Shown here one piece after another: positions 1 through 12,033 of a stretch of 64,000 nucleotides of DNA. This DNA is from Leucocoprinus leucothites. Lineage: Eukaryota; Basidiomycota; Agaricomycetes; Agaricales; Agaricaceae. Within the stretch, counting starts at the first letter, position 1; every line of letters begins with the position of its first letter. The stretch lies in NCBI GenBank assembly GCA_013368445.1, contig JAACJO010000010.1:682001-746000 (forward strand). Direction: 5' to 3'. The notes below the pieces were generated by a model that saw nothing but the letters and a program-made list of their open reading frames with translations, searched no databases and was not told where the DNA came from. The position numbers and the translations under genes are program-made.

Positions 1-269
1 AGCCCACTCAAGCACGAGTTGACGGTCCAACTACCACTCTCGTAGATCAACATGGGTCCATCCCTTGTGAGCCAAATGGAGCAAGTGGCGTACCAGATCA
101 GCCTGTGCCCCATTCACTTCCACCTCTACCATCCAGCTTGTTAGAGCCCACCTTAACGGTTCCGGCAATTCAAGCAGAGATCTTGGATATACAAGCCCGA
201 CTCGCAGATATCGAATGCAGACAGCCACCACCTCCACCACCTCAGTACAGCTCATATGTTGATCATTAA
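1..269 (+). CDS. 3' end of an unknown protein, Pro-rich C-terminus (partial)
   Basis: The frame starting at base 3 is open from the window edge to a TAA at 267-269, giving about 88 residues with no start codon in view. The tail reads QARLADIECRQ, then six prolines, then QYSSYVDH. A short helix followed by a Pro-Tyr motif is common at the cytoplasmic end of single-pass membrane proteins of mushrooms; the gene at 9611 ends in a similar way with PPEY. The membrane segment, if there is one, would lie left of the window. I do not recognise a family. The open frame and the sensible composition are the evidence; a chance open frame of this length remains possible. Confidence 0.5.
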   Translation, partial: PTQARVDGPTTTLVDQHGSIPCEPNGASGVPDQPVPHSLPPLPSSLLEPTLTVPAIQAEILDIQARLADIECRQPPPPPPQYSSYVDH

Positions 270-1344
270 CGGCACAAAAGCAGTTCATCTTTGATGGAAT
301 CGGTTGGTGGTTAAGTTACCCTTGTCAGCTCTGCATATAGTCGAGCCCCCGAATCTCCGTGAGACTTACTTAACCGAACGTACTTAAAAGCCGATAATAT
401 ACCCCAGTTCTCACGGAGTATTATTTTACGGATGAAAGACGTAAACGGCACGAACTACCACGGCTGTGACGATGGCCAGGTCTATACCCCTTATTCCTTA
501 TTCCGATGGCGGTGAAATCAAAGATCCAAGCTCGATGAACTTAAACCAGGCTGATCAAGGCTTGAGCATCACAATTCACCTCTGTTTTCGCCGATTAATC
601 CCGACATAGGACCTAATACTATGAAGTGGGAAACCGTTGAAAGGTCGAGTTTATTAAGCCTTCGGGGTCTAGCTAGTGCCGGGGACTCAAATCGATGCTC
701 ACCGAGACCTTGGTTTTGATCCCCTTGAGACGACCCCACTACGGTGGCTATATCATCTGATACGATGAGAAGAGCTAAAAAAGAAACTCCGCTACCAAAC
801 GAGGTTAGTGTTCATGTTACACGAGGCAATGATAGCAGTCCACCACAACTCGGATAGAACATGACGAATACTCTAGAAAACTATGATGACCGACGGGTCT
901 CGACTCTTGTCTATCCGTTACAGCGTTCCAATCCACCCCAACTTTGGCTTTGCATCTCCTTATCGATCTCCATTCGACCCAGGATTGCTCGCCTTGCATC
1001 ACTATTACCTATACTACCTTTTTACTGGTAAATTTTTTGTTTATATCTTTGTCTTCTCATCAATACTTACGAAAACACAAGCGTGGTCTAAACGTGAGTT
1101 TATACAAAAAACACAGTGACATAATAACCCGCTCCGTTCGAGATTGATATTCTACATACATGATATTCCAAGAGACATAAATAAACGTAGGCAAGGCGAT
1201 TATAGCATGTTCGGGCTCAGATAGATCCGGACAACTTATAGGTAACTAATGCGGACAAAGTTAAAGGACCAAGAGGAAGAAAAAAAACTCGCCCAGTCGC
1301 ATAGGGGAAATTGTGCGCATACACGATGACCATCGCTTCCCCAT
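270..1344. other. Intergenic, no gene seen
   Basis: Only short unrelated open frames on both strands. None has a recognisable domain or continues through plausible introns. It separates the 3' ends of two convergent genes. Confidence 0.6.
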
Positions 1345-3660
1345 CTATCGCCGATCAGGATCTTGCTCAATGTTGGATTCCGTGATCGTCCATGAATCAT
1401 TGTCCGACCCCTGGGTCGAACTAGGCGAGCGAGATCTAGACCTGGCAATCGAAGGTTCGGCTATGGGTTTAGAGCTGTCTTCAGTGGTCTTGGTCTCTTC
1501 GCCGTTCGGTTGTTTGGTGGCTACTGAATCGCTTCGTTGAGGCTTGGAGTTTAATCCGTTCATCTTCATTAGTGTTGACTGGAGTTTCTCAACCTCTTCC
1601 TTGTCCCGCCTCTCCTGAATCTTCTCTTTCTTTGCTTTCTTTTTTTCCTCCAACTCACTCTTCTCTTTCAGTGTATTCTCTGCCCATTCTTTCGCTTCCC
1701 TGACAGCTTTCTCGGGCTTGAATTTACACGTCAGTAAGAATCCTTGAAGTTCTGCGGTGGTGAATATTTTTTCTGGAATTTGGTCGGCAAAATCTTCTGC
1801 GAGGGAACTGACGAGAGACGCCTTTTCTTCATCCGAAGCCCCTTCCTTGGCAGACTCAGGGGCGCAGTGGGAGATGGGGAAGAACCGCTTGAAGAGAGCA
1901 GTGGCTTGTGGCCTCGCAGAATGATAATATTGAATCTTCTTATCTATGCGGCCGGGGCGAATAAGAGCATTATCAAGGTCTTCGATATGGTTCGTCTGGA
2001 ATTCGGTTAGTTGACGATTTTGGGTAGGTAAATAGCGGGCATACCGTGGCGAAGAATAAAACGCCTTCTTGACTTGCCACTCCATCAAGGATGTTAAGTA
2101 GACCGGATAGGGTCACGTTGCACTTTGTAGGTGAGCCGTACATTCCGAAAGGGACGTTATTCGTATTGCTGTTCAGGTCTTCGGCCCGAGAGAACGCGCA
2201 ATCAATGTCTTCTAGGAGAAATATAGACCGTTTCGGTATACAGGCAATAGCTGCGGCAAGTATTGAGTCATCAATTCTAAGAATCGATGTCAGAAAACGA
2301 CACAGGGAAAAGGTCATTGAGAGCAACTTACGAACTGGAAGCCAGTGACAGAGAATATATTTCAAGGCCCAGCTCTCCGGCCTATTTCGACATTCAATTC
2401 ATTATACCGTTGATCCCCTGTTAATGACGGTTACGTACCAATGCATAGATTGTCGATGCTGCCCAAGCATATACGTGAGCGAAAATCCTCGTTCTAGGAA
2501 AGCACACTCACTCTTCCCTGCTCCGGGAGGACCATGGAGCAGATAACCACGGCGGTATGGGATTCCAGCCGTTTGATACCAATCCTCCATATCTAAAAAC
2601 TCTTGAACATCCGAGACGAGCGAATCCAAAACACCAGCCTCAAGGATAACAGACTCCAAAGATCTGCGCGGTTTTCGTTTACACTCATTCCAGTAGAATG
2701 GTGCATAGGAGCGCTATAAGCGAAAGGTTTATGACCGATTGACATCTGAGCTGAAAAGCGAAACACCCACGTTTGAGGTGTGGATAATAACGTGAGGGTG
2801 GCTCACTTCCATGTACTCCGTTCTTGCGTGTTCCACCAATGCCGAGATGGCTGACACATCTCTTGTGTACACACTGTGCGTACGATTGAGCCTCGCGAGT
2901 CAAGCATGAAGACAACACACGACTCACGTCAGGTAGATCGTAGAAGTGCAGACTGTGCGTTCGGCCTGATAATCATACGAAGGCATGCTGGTACTCTTCG
3001 AAACTTCGACCCAATAACCATTCCATCGGAAAAGTTGAGGTTTCTGGTAAGTCGGTACGTATTCCGCGTTCTCGCTGTTGTGGCCCTTGGAAATTTCTGT
3101 CGATTCGACACCGTTCTTTCTTTGCAGGGTCTTCGCACTGATCTTAAAATTCCACGAACGACGCCACACCTGCTGTTTTGACTGATCGAGATGACGTACG
3201 GTTAGCAACACGAGCCGCTGAAACAGAAAGCGGGAGGACTAACCAGGAAAGCCAGGACCCAATCGTACGCGGGATCCCCTTCAGTGAACTCCGCAGTCAA
3301 TGAGTACTCTAGAGTTGTGCGGTTTCAACACAACACGTTTATCATCGTCGAAGCAAGTAAGGGTAGTGAAAATAGCTTACGGAATCTCCAACGCTCCGAA
3401 AACCAAGTATATGCGCTTCGGCCCATTTCAAGAAGCCAGCCCATGAGAAAAATTGTCAAGGTTCCAAAGATCCCAGTTCTTCCCCCTGGAAGCCAGGATG
3501 TGATCATCCCAATACTCAACATGTTGCTCATGAAAGGGGAAAGCTCTCTGTAGCTGTCGCTTTCCATGAAAGGAATTATTGAGTTTCGTAAAGGCTTGAG
3601 GAAAACGAAGGTAGTGGCAGTAATGGTGGTGGCAGCCACAACAACGAGGGATGAAGGCAC
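1345..3660 (-). CDS. BCS1-like AAA ATPase, copy 1 (possibly disrupted)
   Basis: Multi-exon gene related to mitochondrial Bcs1, the AAA translocase that inserts the Rieske protein. From the 5' end: a hydrophobic N-terminal segment ([17 protein letters not shown]), the BCS1 N-domain ([11 protein letters not shown] near 3270), Walker A as GPPGAGKS near 2511-2534, Walker B as [11 protein letters not shown] near 2220, the [14 protein letters not shown] helix, RPGRIDKKI, and a long charged coiled-coil C-terminus. The adjacent gene at 4179-6467 is a clear paralogue with the same exon order. Walker A has Ala where copy 2 has the usual Thr. Just after Walker A, at about 2378-2405, the frame that should join STV to GELGLEIYS is broken by about 14 extra bases and contains stops. 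The only splice that would rescue it needs a 26-base intron. I infer a decaying copy, or a sequence error. Confidence 0.8.
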
Positions 3661-4178
3661 ACTTTTAAGAAGCTCTGGTTATATACCTAGCCACTGAGAG
3701 TCATCTGAGGTGGATCGTGAGGCATGATGCAATTAACGAGCGTCTAGGGGCGTGGCCCATCGTGCTTCAGGGACTCCGGCTGATATGGCTGTGTCGCGAT
3801 CAATGCGCGCTCTACACCAATCATCGCGTGGAGGAGTTTGGATTCATTCATGGTCACGAGCCCGCTTATTTGGCACGAGGCACCCAATTATCAGAGCGCT
3901 ACACTCCCCATTGGTATCAGAACATGAGCCTGTGCGCGATCAACGAAGCTTGAGAGCAAGGAAAATGATTTGTCCCGAGTAATTCCGCCCGGTCTGGATC
4001 GATTGGTAAAGCGGATGCTAATACTAGATATCGTCCGGCATCGTGGTGTTGTGGTTATCGAGAAACCATTTGTCATTACGAGTAATCTAACATTAACATG
4101 AGTCAAGAAGTCTAAACTCCGACCGTGAATGTCGTCCGCAATACAAGAAAAGAATAGGCACACTTTAACCCCAATAGA
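3661..4178. other. Intergenic between the two BCS1-like genes
   Basis: No supported gene. It holds the upstream region of copy 1 and the 3' end of copy 2, both on the - strand. Confidence 0.6.
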
Positions 4179-6467
4179 TCAAACAGCCTGAGCGGCCTCG
4201 CCTTCAGATGCATCTACGTTAGCTCCAGCCTTGTCAGAATCACTTCCATTGACTGCAGGAGTTTTCATCCCATTTACTTGCGCCGCGACAGTTGGAGGGG
4301 CACCGGGTCCAGACCCATTGACTTGGGATGCAACAGTTGGTGGCGGCGGTATGTCAGAAGGCTTCCTTGCCCCAATGCCATTAACCTGGACTGATCCAAG
4401 GCCCCCACCACCGATCCTTGCCAATGTACTTTGGAACTTCTCAACCTCCGCTTTCTCCGCCCTTTCCACCTGCTTCCTCTTCTTTGCCTCAATCCTCTCC
4501 TGCTTCTCCCGCTTCTGTCTTCTTTCATCAGCGACCCAATCCGCAACCTCCCTGGCAGCTTTCTCAGGCATCATCTTGCACGAGAGCAAAAAGCCTTGAA
4601 GCTCAGCTGTCGAGAACTCATGTTCTGGCACCGACGCAGTGAACTCCTTTGTGAGCTTTTCAAGAGCGGCGGCCTTTTGCTCGTCTGTAGCAGGCTTTTC
4701 CAGGTTAAGGAGAGACTCAGGGGTGACATGGTTGATCGGGTAAAATCGGTTGAAAAGAGCCCTAGCTTGCTGTTGTGTGGCGAGTTTGTACTCCACCTTT
4801 CTGTCGATACGACCGGGGCGCATCAAAGCAGCGTCAAGGCTATCAACATAGTTGGTCTATTAGGAAAATTGTCAGTTAGCCGGTCCAAAAGAGCCAGTAA
4901 AAACTCACAGTGGCAAAGAAGATCTTGCCCTCTTCACTCCCAACACCGTCGAGAATGTTCAGCAACCCAGACAACGTAACTGCAGATCTTCTCTGTGGGC
5001 GTCTTTGATTCCGACCCATGACTAAACCGCCGGGGTACGGCGGGTAACCAGCGTTCAAACCCTCATCCTCGTCATCCTCACGCGAGAATGCACAATCAAT
5101 ATCTTCAATCAGGAGGATCGACCCCTTGGGGACAGAAGATACAGCTTGTTCAAGGAAAGTGTCGTCAACGCTATTGTTATCCATCAGATTATGTCTACCA
5201 CCGGAAGAGCCAGATGATTCTTACAAATGGGCGGCCAAAGATACGGAATATATTTCCATTCTTAATTCACCAGCAACAGCATGGATAGTCGAGCCTGGCA
5301 TCACGCATCAAAAGAAGACTGGGCGCTCAAGTCGATAAGCACATACTTTTGCCAGTTCCGGGAGGACCATAAAGAAGGTATCCACGGCGGTGTGGGATAC
5401 CGGCGCTCATGTACCAATCTTCCATCTTCAAGAAGTCCCGGATGTCTGCAATCAGCTCATCGAGAGTGGCCCCTGGGAGAATGATTGAGCTCAATGGGCG
5501 ACGCGGTTTCCGTTTAACGTTGTTCCAAAGGAATTTAGGACCATAGCTATGCTGTAGATGCAATTAAACCACATGAGCATGGGATTGATAAGAAAACCTT
5601 GTTTATAATACTGACGGCAGAGACAGCGTGAACAATGACGTGGGGCCTGCTGACTTCAAAGTACTGCTTCTTGGCTGTTTCGACGAGCTTAGAAAGAACA
5701 GACATATCAAGCGTGTATATCCTGTTCCATTTCACGTCGTCAACACAGATATCAAGAAAAATAGCACTAACGACTCACGTTAAAAAGATTGAAGCACCAG
5801 TACCGCCTCCAGCAGGACCAAAAGGTGACGCAGAAGGAGCCTGGCCTTTGGTTCGTTTGATCTCAATCCAATAGGGTTTCCACCGAAAGAGCTGCGGAAG
5901 GTCGTACGTAGGAACATATTCGGCGCTTTCGATGATTTGTGAGTCGTTCGCGGTGCTAATGGCCCAGCGTCTTTGAGAGGACTTGGCAGAAACACGGAAA
6001 TCGCGTGCACGGCGCCAGACTTTCTCTTGGGTCTATAGTAAACGATACAGTGAGCACAAAACATACATAGAATAGGTAGACCTGGAACGTACAATGAAGT
6101 TGATAATCCAGTCGTACGCGGGATCCCCCTCATTAAACTCGGCCGTTATCGAATATTCTGGATTATACACGCGAGTCAGGCCAAAAAAATCCATGAGACA
6201 GTAAAACCACTCACGAAGCCTGAACCGTTCAATAACCCACTGCACAAAGCGCCTTCCAAACTCAACCAACATCCCCAACACAATCAACTTCATACTGTTT
6301 CCACCAAGACCACTACCATCTCCCGTGAAGAACGAAGCGAACATCGAGAGACCGAAAATACGCGTAATAGAGGACGAAAAGTCGAACATGCCTCCACCCG
6401 AGGCAGTAGCACCCGCCCCAGCGCCAAGAGAGCCGTGCATAAGCGCAGGGTTCATTCTGCTTTGCAC
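4179..6467 (-). CDS. BCS1-like AAA ATPase, copy 2
   Basis: Paralogue of the neighbouring gene with all exons readable. Start at 6467 (MQSRMNPALMHG). The N-domain carries [15 protein letters not shown] and EYVPTYDLPQLFRWKPYW. Then come GIPHRRGYLLYGPPGTGKS (canonical Walker A, near 5360), a short exon with STIHAVAGEL, Walker B in [13 protein letters not shown] (near 5100), [16 protein letters not shown], and RPGRIDRKVEY. The last exon ends with a Lys/Glu-rich coiled coil and an Ala/Pro/Val low-complexity tail in which the phrase QVNG recurs. The splice joins I checked around Walker A and Walker B keep frame (GK-A|GC to Ser, then TT|C). Bcs1 proteins act as AAA translocases in the inner mitochondrial membrane. 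Mushroom genomes carry several BCS1-like paralogues, so the exact substrate cannot be assigned. Confidence 0.9.
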
Positions 6468-7362
6468 GAGCCTATCGGTGTCAGAAAAGCCTCGTAAGGA
6501 CTGTTTTGTAAAGGATACGGTTGTAGGTCAAAGAATGCGCGTCCACAGCCTTGAAATACAACACTTATAGCATGGGTTTAAGAGTAAAAGGAAAGCAGAA
6601 GTCAGTCAAACGGAACCGAGCGGCAACAAATAAGTCAAGAGTACTCACGTTGTGCTGAGTCAACACGTCGAGGCTCTATTTGACTCCACCTCTCAATATT
6701 ACAAACGAAGGGGCTGGTCTTGTACAAAACACGGAAGAGATCCGTCCAGAATGCAGAGAGGAAGAAGGAAAGAGGGAAGAGGCCACGCAAGCAAACGACA
6801 CCTTCAGCTTAAATTGACCTTCTAGCTTCTATTTTCGGCGCTTAATGTACAATCCATGACGGGAAGGGAACCGAACATGCGAGACGTGCATTGGCCCAAG
6901 CGCCCATTCCGCATGACAAACATCCTCATTAAGCAGTGAGTCGAGCCAGGGTCGTGCGTCAACAAACATATCGTTCTTGCTGAGCGAAGTATTCTGTGTA
7001 TGAGGGCTGAGAAAGCGAAAGCGAAGGATGCATAAAGCATCTAGTAAATGTAAAAAGCACTAGAACCAAGCACATAAAACCCCCAAGTTCATTTCTGTTC
7101 CGTGCGGACTGACTAGAGCCCGAAGAGGAATCCTTTCAAGTTCTGATATTCCCCTCGGGAATAAAAAATAAAAATAGAGTAAACTTCCTTGACATTCGAC
7201 ATGCACTAACTGCAAGAGCATGATCGCACGCACAACAGGGCTCGTCAATACTAACGTAGTCGGTCAAGCCAGAGGGTATTCCAGAAAATACATATCTATA
7301 ATATATTTATAATGGTGCTAAGTAGTTTAAGGAAAGATATGGTATATATCACCGACACTAGA
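6468..7362. other. Intergenic, no gene seen
   Basis: Upstream region of BCS1-like copy 2 and the 3' side of the next gene. Small open frames (for example 6822-7040 on the - strand) have no recognisable content. Confidence 0.55.
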
Positions 7363-8908
7363 TCATACACCCGATCCTCCGACCATCAAATAGGCCCCGC
7401 CTCTAATAAGTTCATTCTGGCGACGCGTTGTTTCTACCCAAGCCAGCCTATTTTGCAGTCCAGAGATCTGCGCTTTCAACAAGTCTTCGTAGGTCCGTGG
7501 CCCCTTCCCACGATCATCGAATTTGAACATAACCTCCGTACTCAAGCCAGTCCAGTTCCTGAACAACATACAGACGAAAGCACGATCCTTCGGATTCAAG
7601 AAGTCACCCCGCATAGTCGATGCTTGGCCCGTCGTCGGATTTTGGAACACAGTAAGCTTACGCAACATCATCTCGAGAATAACATCATCTTCTGAGCAGC
7701 CGCAGTCCAGAGTACCAAGCTCACGTCGATTCCTGGAGTCGGCATAGGTTCCACGTCGTGAATTGGAAGCTCCGTCAATCTTGTAGTCTTTGACGATGTC
7801 AGTATGATATGGGCACATGACGAGGCCGTCGGGGTTCGTGAGTATATGGAGTGTTGCTTCCCTGCTGTGGAATACGGCCCTGCCTAAAACGGCTGCTTCG
7901 GTTCGAATGAAAAACTTGGCTGATGGTTGCATCGGTCTTTTGGAGCGGCAATACTCATCAAATTCACGAGCCAGACTGTCTATGCTGGGTAAGTACGACA
8001 GAAATAAAGCTACGCGAACGAAACATACCAGCTATCTCCTGTTTAACTGAGTCCGGGTTCATGAAAAACCTGCCAAGCTCCGATCTGGGCTGTTTTTTCG
8101 CCCGTCGATCAACATCAAGAAAATTGATCTTCTCCAACAGCTTGAGAGGATTGAAAAGAGATTCATCTGTACTTGAAGGTGACATCGTCATGCTAGAGTG
8201 ACCAAGTGGCGGCGGTACCGGGGAGGGTTTGCTTCGAGCATCACTCGCAGAATGCCAACCAAGTGCTGGGAAAGGTGAATCTGTGGAAACAGGCACAGAG
8301 GGATTAAGCCAGGGTGGCGGGGGTACTTCGCGCACGTTTTCTTCGGCGTTACCTCTGACGCTCCCTGCTTTATATCTCAACCTTTCGTAAGGGCGGATTT
8401 GACTTCTGGATGCGAGTGGCGGTGGCGCCTCCTGAACGGCGCTCATTGGGGACAAAGAAGCGGACCTATTCAGCACTGGGCTTGGGGTTGCGATCCTTGT
8501 CTGGGGTGGCCTATCCGTATTCCACATGTCTGTAGGGGACACTGGTCTTTCAGCGCGCGGCGGATGATGACGAGAGTGGCTTGAAGCAGAACTTGGAGCA
8601 GAAGACACAGGAGCAGGCTGCAGAGGCGCAGTTTGAGAGTTTGGGATAGATCCTCCAGCACCAGGGACACCAGGACCCGGTAAATCAAAAGGAAGGGGAG
8701 GGTATCTCCACTGCACAGTAGAGGGTGAAGGTTTTGAACTCGCAGCTGAAGTCGCATGCTGCCAATAACTGGTGGTCTCTCCAGGGCCAGATACTGGACT
8801 TTGAGTGTAACGCTGGCGGCTATGTCTTCCATGTACATGAGAGCTTGGGTCATCCGGCAAAGGCTGGTACGCGTAAAAAATCTCTTTTCTGCTGCGCTCA
8901 GCGGGCAT
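7363..8908 (-). CDS. Unknown protein: Ser/Pro-rich N-terminus plus conserved-looking C-terminal domain
   Basis: Two exons, complement(join(7363..7979,8029..8908)), 498 residues. The intron (7980-8028, 49 bases) has donor GTATG and acceptor CATAG; the join keeps frame (EIA|DSLAREFDEYC). The start at 8908 (MPAERSRKEIF) is the first Met of the long open exon. Residues 1 to about 250 are low-complexity Ser/Pro/Ala, likely disordered. The rest has normal globular composition: a predicted helical stretch (LLEKINFLDVDRRAKKQ), GTYADSRNRRELGTLDCGC, and a C-terminal helix EDLLKAQISGLQNRLAWVE. There is no signal peptide or membrane segment. I do not recognise the family. The shift from disordered to ordered sequence suggests a regulatory or scaffold protein, which is inference. 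Confidence 0.75.
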
Positions 8909-9610
8909 GGTTCAAAACCGGCAGCAGTCGCGTGGACGATGATAACGATGGTGTCTGCAGCGGCGATATAACGTGCACGAAGAGTAAGCAAATGAGCGAA
9001 AGGTCTGTTTGTGGACAGACTCGAGACACAGAGTCGAGTGAGCGCTAGAAAGGGTAAAGGAAGAATGGGAGTGGTGAAAGACGTGGAAAGCCGCGTGTTG
9101 TGCCACTGTCTAACGTAGAATATATTTTCTCACCCTCCAGTAAAATTGGTAATCTTCCAGCAGGAAGGCAACAGCCCTTCCTACCAATCTCTTCCGAATA
9201 ACAATTAGAACCCATTTGTTCGGGATTTGAAATAATTATTAGATCCCGACTTTTTTTCCCCCACTAGCTTACGCATGGTAGGGTCACATATTGTGATATC
9301 TATAAGCCGTTAAAACTCACCTAAGTGGTAAGCCCAAATCCCGAAAGGCTGTACAGCTGTGGACTGTGATGATGGTCGAATGGACCTCCATGATATGCTG
9401 CGGATCAACCGCTGGCTATAGTAAGGCTTATTGATGATCCGAAGGCCAGGTAATTCTCTCACACTCTCGAGCTCCCAGCCTCATCCTGCACGGTTGCGTT
9501 CAACTGTATTCAGGGCTCCAACTGCCCTCAGCCTTTAGTAACTGCTTTGCTTCTGGCGCTTCATTAATGGTTATGATCTGACATACAAATTCCACCTCTC
9601 AACTAACTCA
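8909..9610. other. Intergenic, no gene seen
   Basis: Upstream region of the orphan gene (- strand) and 3' flank of the next - strand gene. The section after 9120 is AT-richer than the coding DNA around it. No open frame of note. Confidence 0.6.
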
Positions 9611-10393
9611 TCAATTCCTCACAAGAAGATTGGTGTCTACGGCTAAGGCTACGGCTTTCTCCGTGCTCAACGTTCCCATATTGGAGACATACTCAGGTGG
9701 CCGATCCTCTCCTTCCGTAGTCTCACTTGCACGCGTGATTTCTATCACAGGACCCCCATCTTGTATCCCGTGCTGCCTGCCAGGACGAATGGTAGCTTCA
9801 ATAGCCTCCAGCTTTTGCATCACCTCGCCGAGTCTGTTCTCAAAATCTCCTCTCTGTGGATTGTTTGAGCCCATAGACATCCCTGTGGGCAGTAGCGGCC
9901 CCTTACTAGTAGGACCACGTACATCAGAGTCTCGATGCATGCCTGAAGCTGCAAAGCTTGCGGAGGTTTTGGAACTATGATCAGGTCCCTGCCCTGGTTT
10001 TGCCTTATCGCGCGAACCGGCTTCAACATCGCTGTTCCTCTGAAACGGACTCAACCTATTGGCCCCTTCTTCCTCTTTCTTTGCAACCTGCCGCCTCTTC
10101 CTCAATCGCACCCACACAACAATAATGCAGGCGGATATTATCAGCCCTAAGGCACCAACAACGACACCTATGATAATTCGAATGTCCAGTTGATGACCAG
10201 GCACGGCCGGCGCTGGAGAGCCAGTCTCAAGGTGTCCAGAAGCAGTAGATGTCGATCCAGGTGCAGCTTCCGGTGGTGCTGCCGTAGACGTTGATTTGGA
10301 TGCGGTTTCCGATAGTGCCGCTGCAGATGTCGACCTGGGTGTAGCTTCCGATGGTGCCGTCGCAATCACTAGATCACCTCTAATCACTCGCAC
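9611..10393 (-). CDS. Single-pass membrane protein, Ser/Thr/Ala-rich ectodomain (5' end unresolved)
   Basis: An open exon of 260 codons. Its order is: a tandemly repeated Ser/Thr/Ala/Pro ectodomain built on ATxSExxxxSTS-like units (about residues 8-55, a likely O-glycosylated stalk), one hydrophobic segment (IIIGVVVGALGLIISACIIV), a basic stop-transfer stretch RLRKRRQ, and a cytoplasmic tail with a short coiled coil (NRLGEVMQKLEAIEATI) ending near EDRPPEYVSNMGT. This layout is widespread in mushroom genomes and is often compared with yeast wall-sensor or SKG6-type proteins, but no domain fixes the function. The first codon of the open frame is GTG, so the real start is in an upstream exon. 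A candidate ATG lies near 10594, but I could not find a splice that keeps frame. Confidence 0.7.
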   Translation of the reverse strand: MRVIRGDLVIATAPSEATPRSTSAAALSETASKSTSTAAPPEAAPGSTSTASGHLETGSPAPAVPGHQLDIRIIIGVVVGALGLIISACIIVVWVRLRKRRQVAKKEEEGANRLSPFQRNSDVEAGSRDKAKPGQGPDHSSKTSASFAASGMHRDSDVRGPTSKGPLLPTGMSMGSNNPQRGDFENRLGEVMQKLEAIEATIRPGRQHGIQDGGPVIEITRASETTEGEDRPPEYVSNMGTLSTEKAVALAVDTNLLVRN

Positions 10394-12033
10394 AGGAAGG
10401 GAATCAGTTCATTACCCCGAAGTCAGCCTCTGTAACAGGTAGAGAGACATACATTGATGTTGCTAGCGGAAGGGAACCACTATCCCCTGGGCCAGGGAAC
10501 GCCCTCGTTGCTCCGGTGTTCGTAATGCTGTCTGTGGATCAAAAATGGGAATAGTATTCTCCCCTTGAAGAGAGTCCGGGAGAATACTAGTCATGCTAAG
10601 AGGTGTCTGAAGTCAATTCAGGGGGAGAAAGATAACATAAGAGTTGGCTTCTGCTCCCTTTCACTCTTTATGCATCCCCCCGGGTGCCTTCGGCGTCCGT
10701 CCTGACTTTACTAGCACTCGGTAACCGTCAGGATCATTAGAGAAATACTGTTCTGTCAAGACCTGGATTCATTTATCATGAGACATCTCCCTCGCTGGCC
10801 GTCGATCCCCAAGTCGACGATATTTGCTTTCAGTCCAGCACGGTTCCTGCAAAAAAACTTGAGTAATACCTTTTTCGACTACCTTGATATTACCAACTCA
10901 TGGATTTCTAAAGCGAATGATCAACGCAAATGCTGGTCCGAATACAAATGAACCCCACTATACTCGTAATACCCGCGGGTCTCCCAAAGACAATCTTACT
11001 CCCGTCATTTTGATCATTTCATAGAGAATGGTGAAAGTAATTCATCAAACATCGCTGATCAGGCCCAACCAACCTCACGACGTCGATCAAGTGCTACCAA
11101 CTCACCACGACTTAACAACCACTTCTCCAGACGGGAATCGTGGAAAATGGCTGATAAAATCTACTACTTCCTCTTCATTCCCATCCATAGACACCATCAA
11201 AAGATACGACTTCGTTGTTTTAGAACATATTCTAGAAAACCAAAGCAAGAAGACTCTCATATCCTCAATAACATATACATCTCAGCTGATTGCAATTAAT
11301 GAACAGATACACCAGGATACACCGGTCACCGTCATCAGATCAAACCTGATCCAATCAATCTGGACCTTGATCATCCAAGCCGTCCCCGTCCTACTTTGGA
11401 TCACTCAACGTACCATTCCAAGCCTGCGCTGGTAGTTTATGCCTTGATTCCAAATCTGGAGTTATGCGACGGACTGAAGCACTGCTAATGACATCTGGTA
11501 TCAAGTTTGTACACTGGAATTCCACCGAGTGAGCCGATGGTTAACCTTCCCCACCCGTAAACTATATAATGCTTACCCTTCGCTTCCCACTGATCCTAGC
11601 TCTGGGGTCGGGACTGCTGTACATTAGACATTACTTCTGCCCCAGGCACCCTTGCCTTTCTGGGAAAGACAAAACGGCGACCTATTATTATCCACTAGTC
11701 CTACTACTCCCCGTCGTGTGTACAGTCGAAGCCACACTTGATTGATGTCTTCCATCTTTCCCTACTAACCACAGTTAGTGTGAGCCTGCTAGTAATATGG
11801 CTATTCATTTCAACCGTCCTAACATCCGTGAAACTCGGTGTTGGAGTCATAACATCAGCATCAGATGATTGTTTTGTTGAACACTTAGAGATGCGAACTA
11901 TTGATATTGATTATCTTCAGTTGTAGCTTCTCGTCTACCTGTTGGATTTTTAGTATATGAGGTACCTTACACTCCACCTGCCGACTCTACCTCGCCATTT
12001 CATTAAGTTCTCGACAGCTTCTATTGTATATTA
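10394..12033. other. Intergenic; small open frames only
   Basis: Contains the unresolved 5' end of the preceding - strand gene and the promoter side of 7TM-like copy A. On the + strand there are open frames at 11028-11435, 11569-11745 and 11738-11926. The last two contain hydrophobic stretches, but none resembles a known protein or the 7TM-like family closely enough to call. Confidence 0.5.

Noticed and set aside
11028..11435. 135-codon + strand frame
   Set aside because: Unrecognised, no splice partner, composition not convincing. It may be chance in an intergenic region.
11569..11926. Two short hydrophobic frames that might be a seventh 7TM-like relic
   Set aside because: None of the family signatures (GWLVY, WTG, GTQK) is present.
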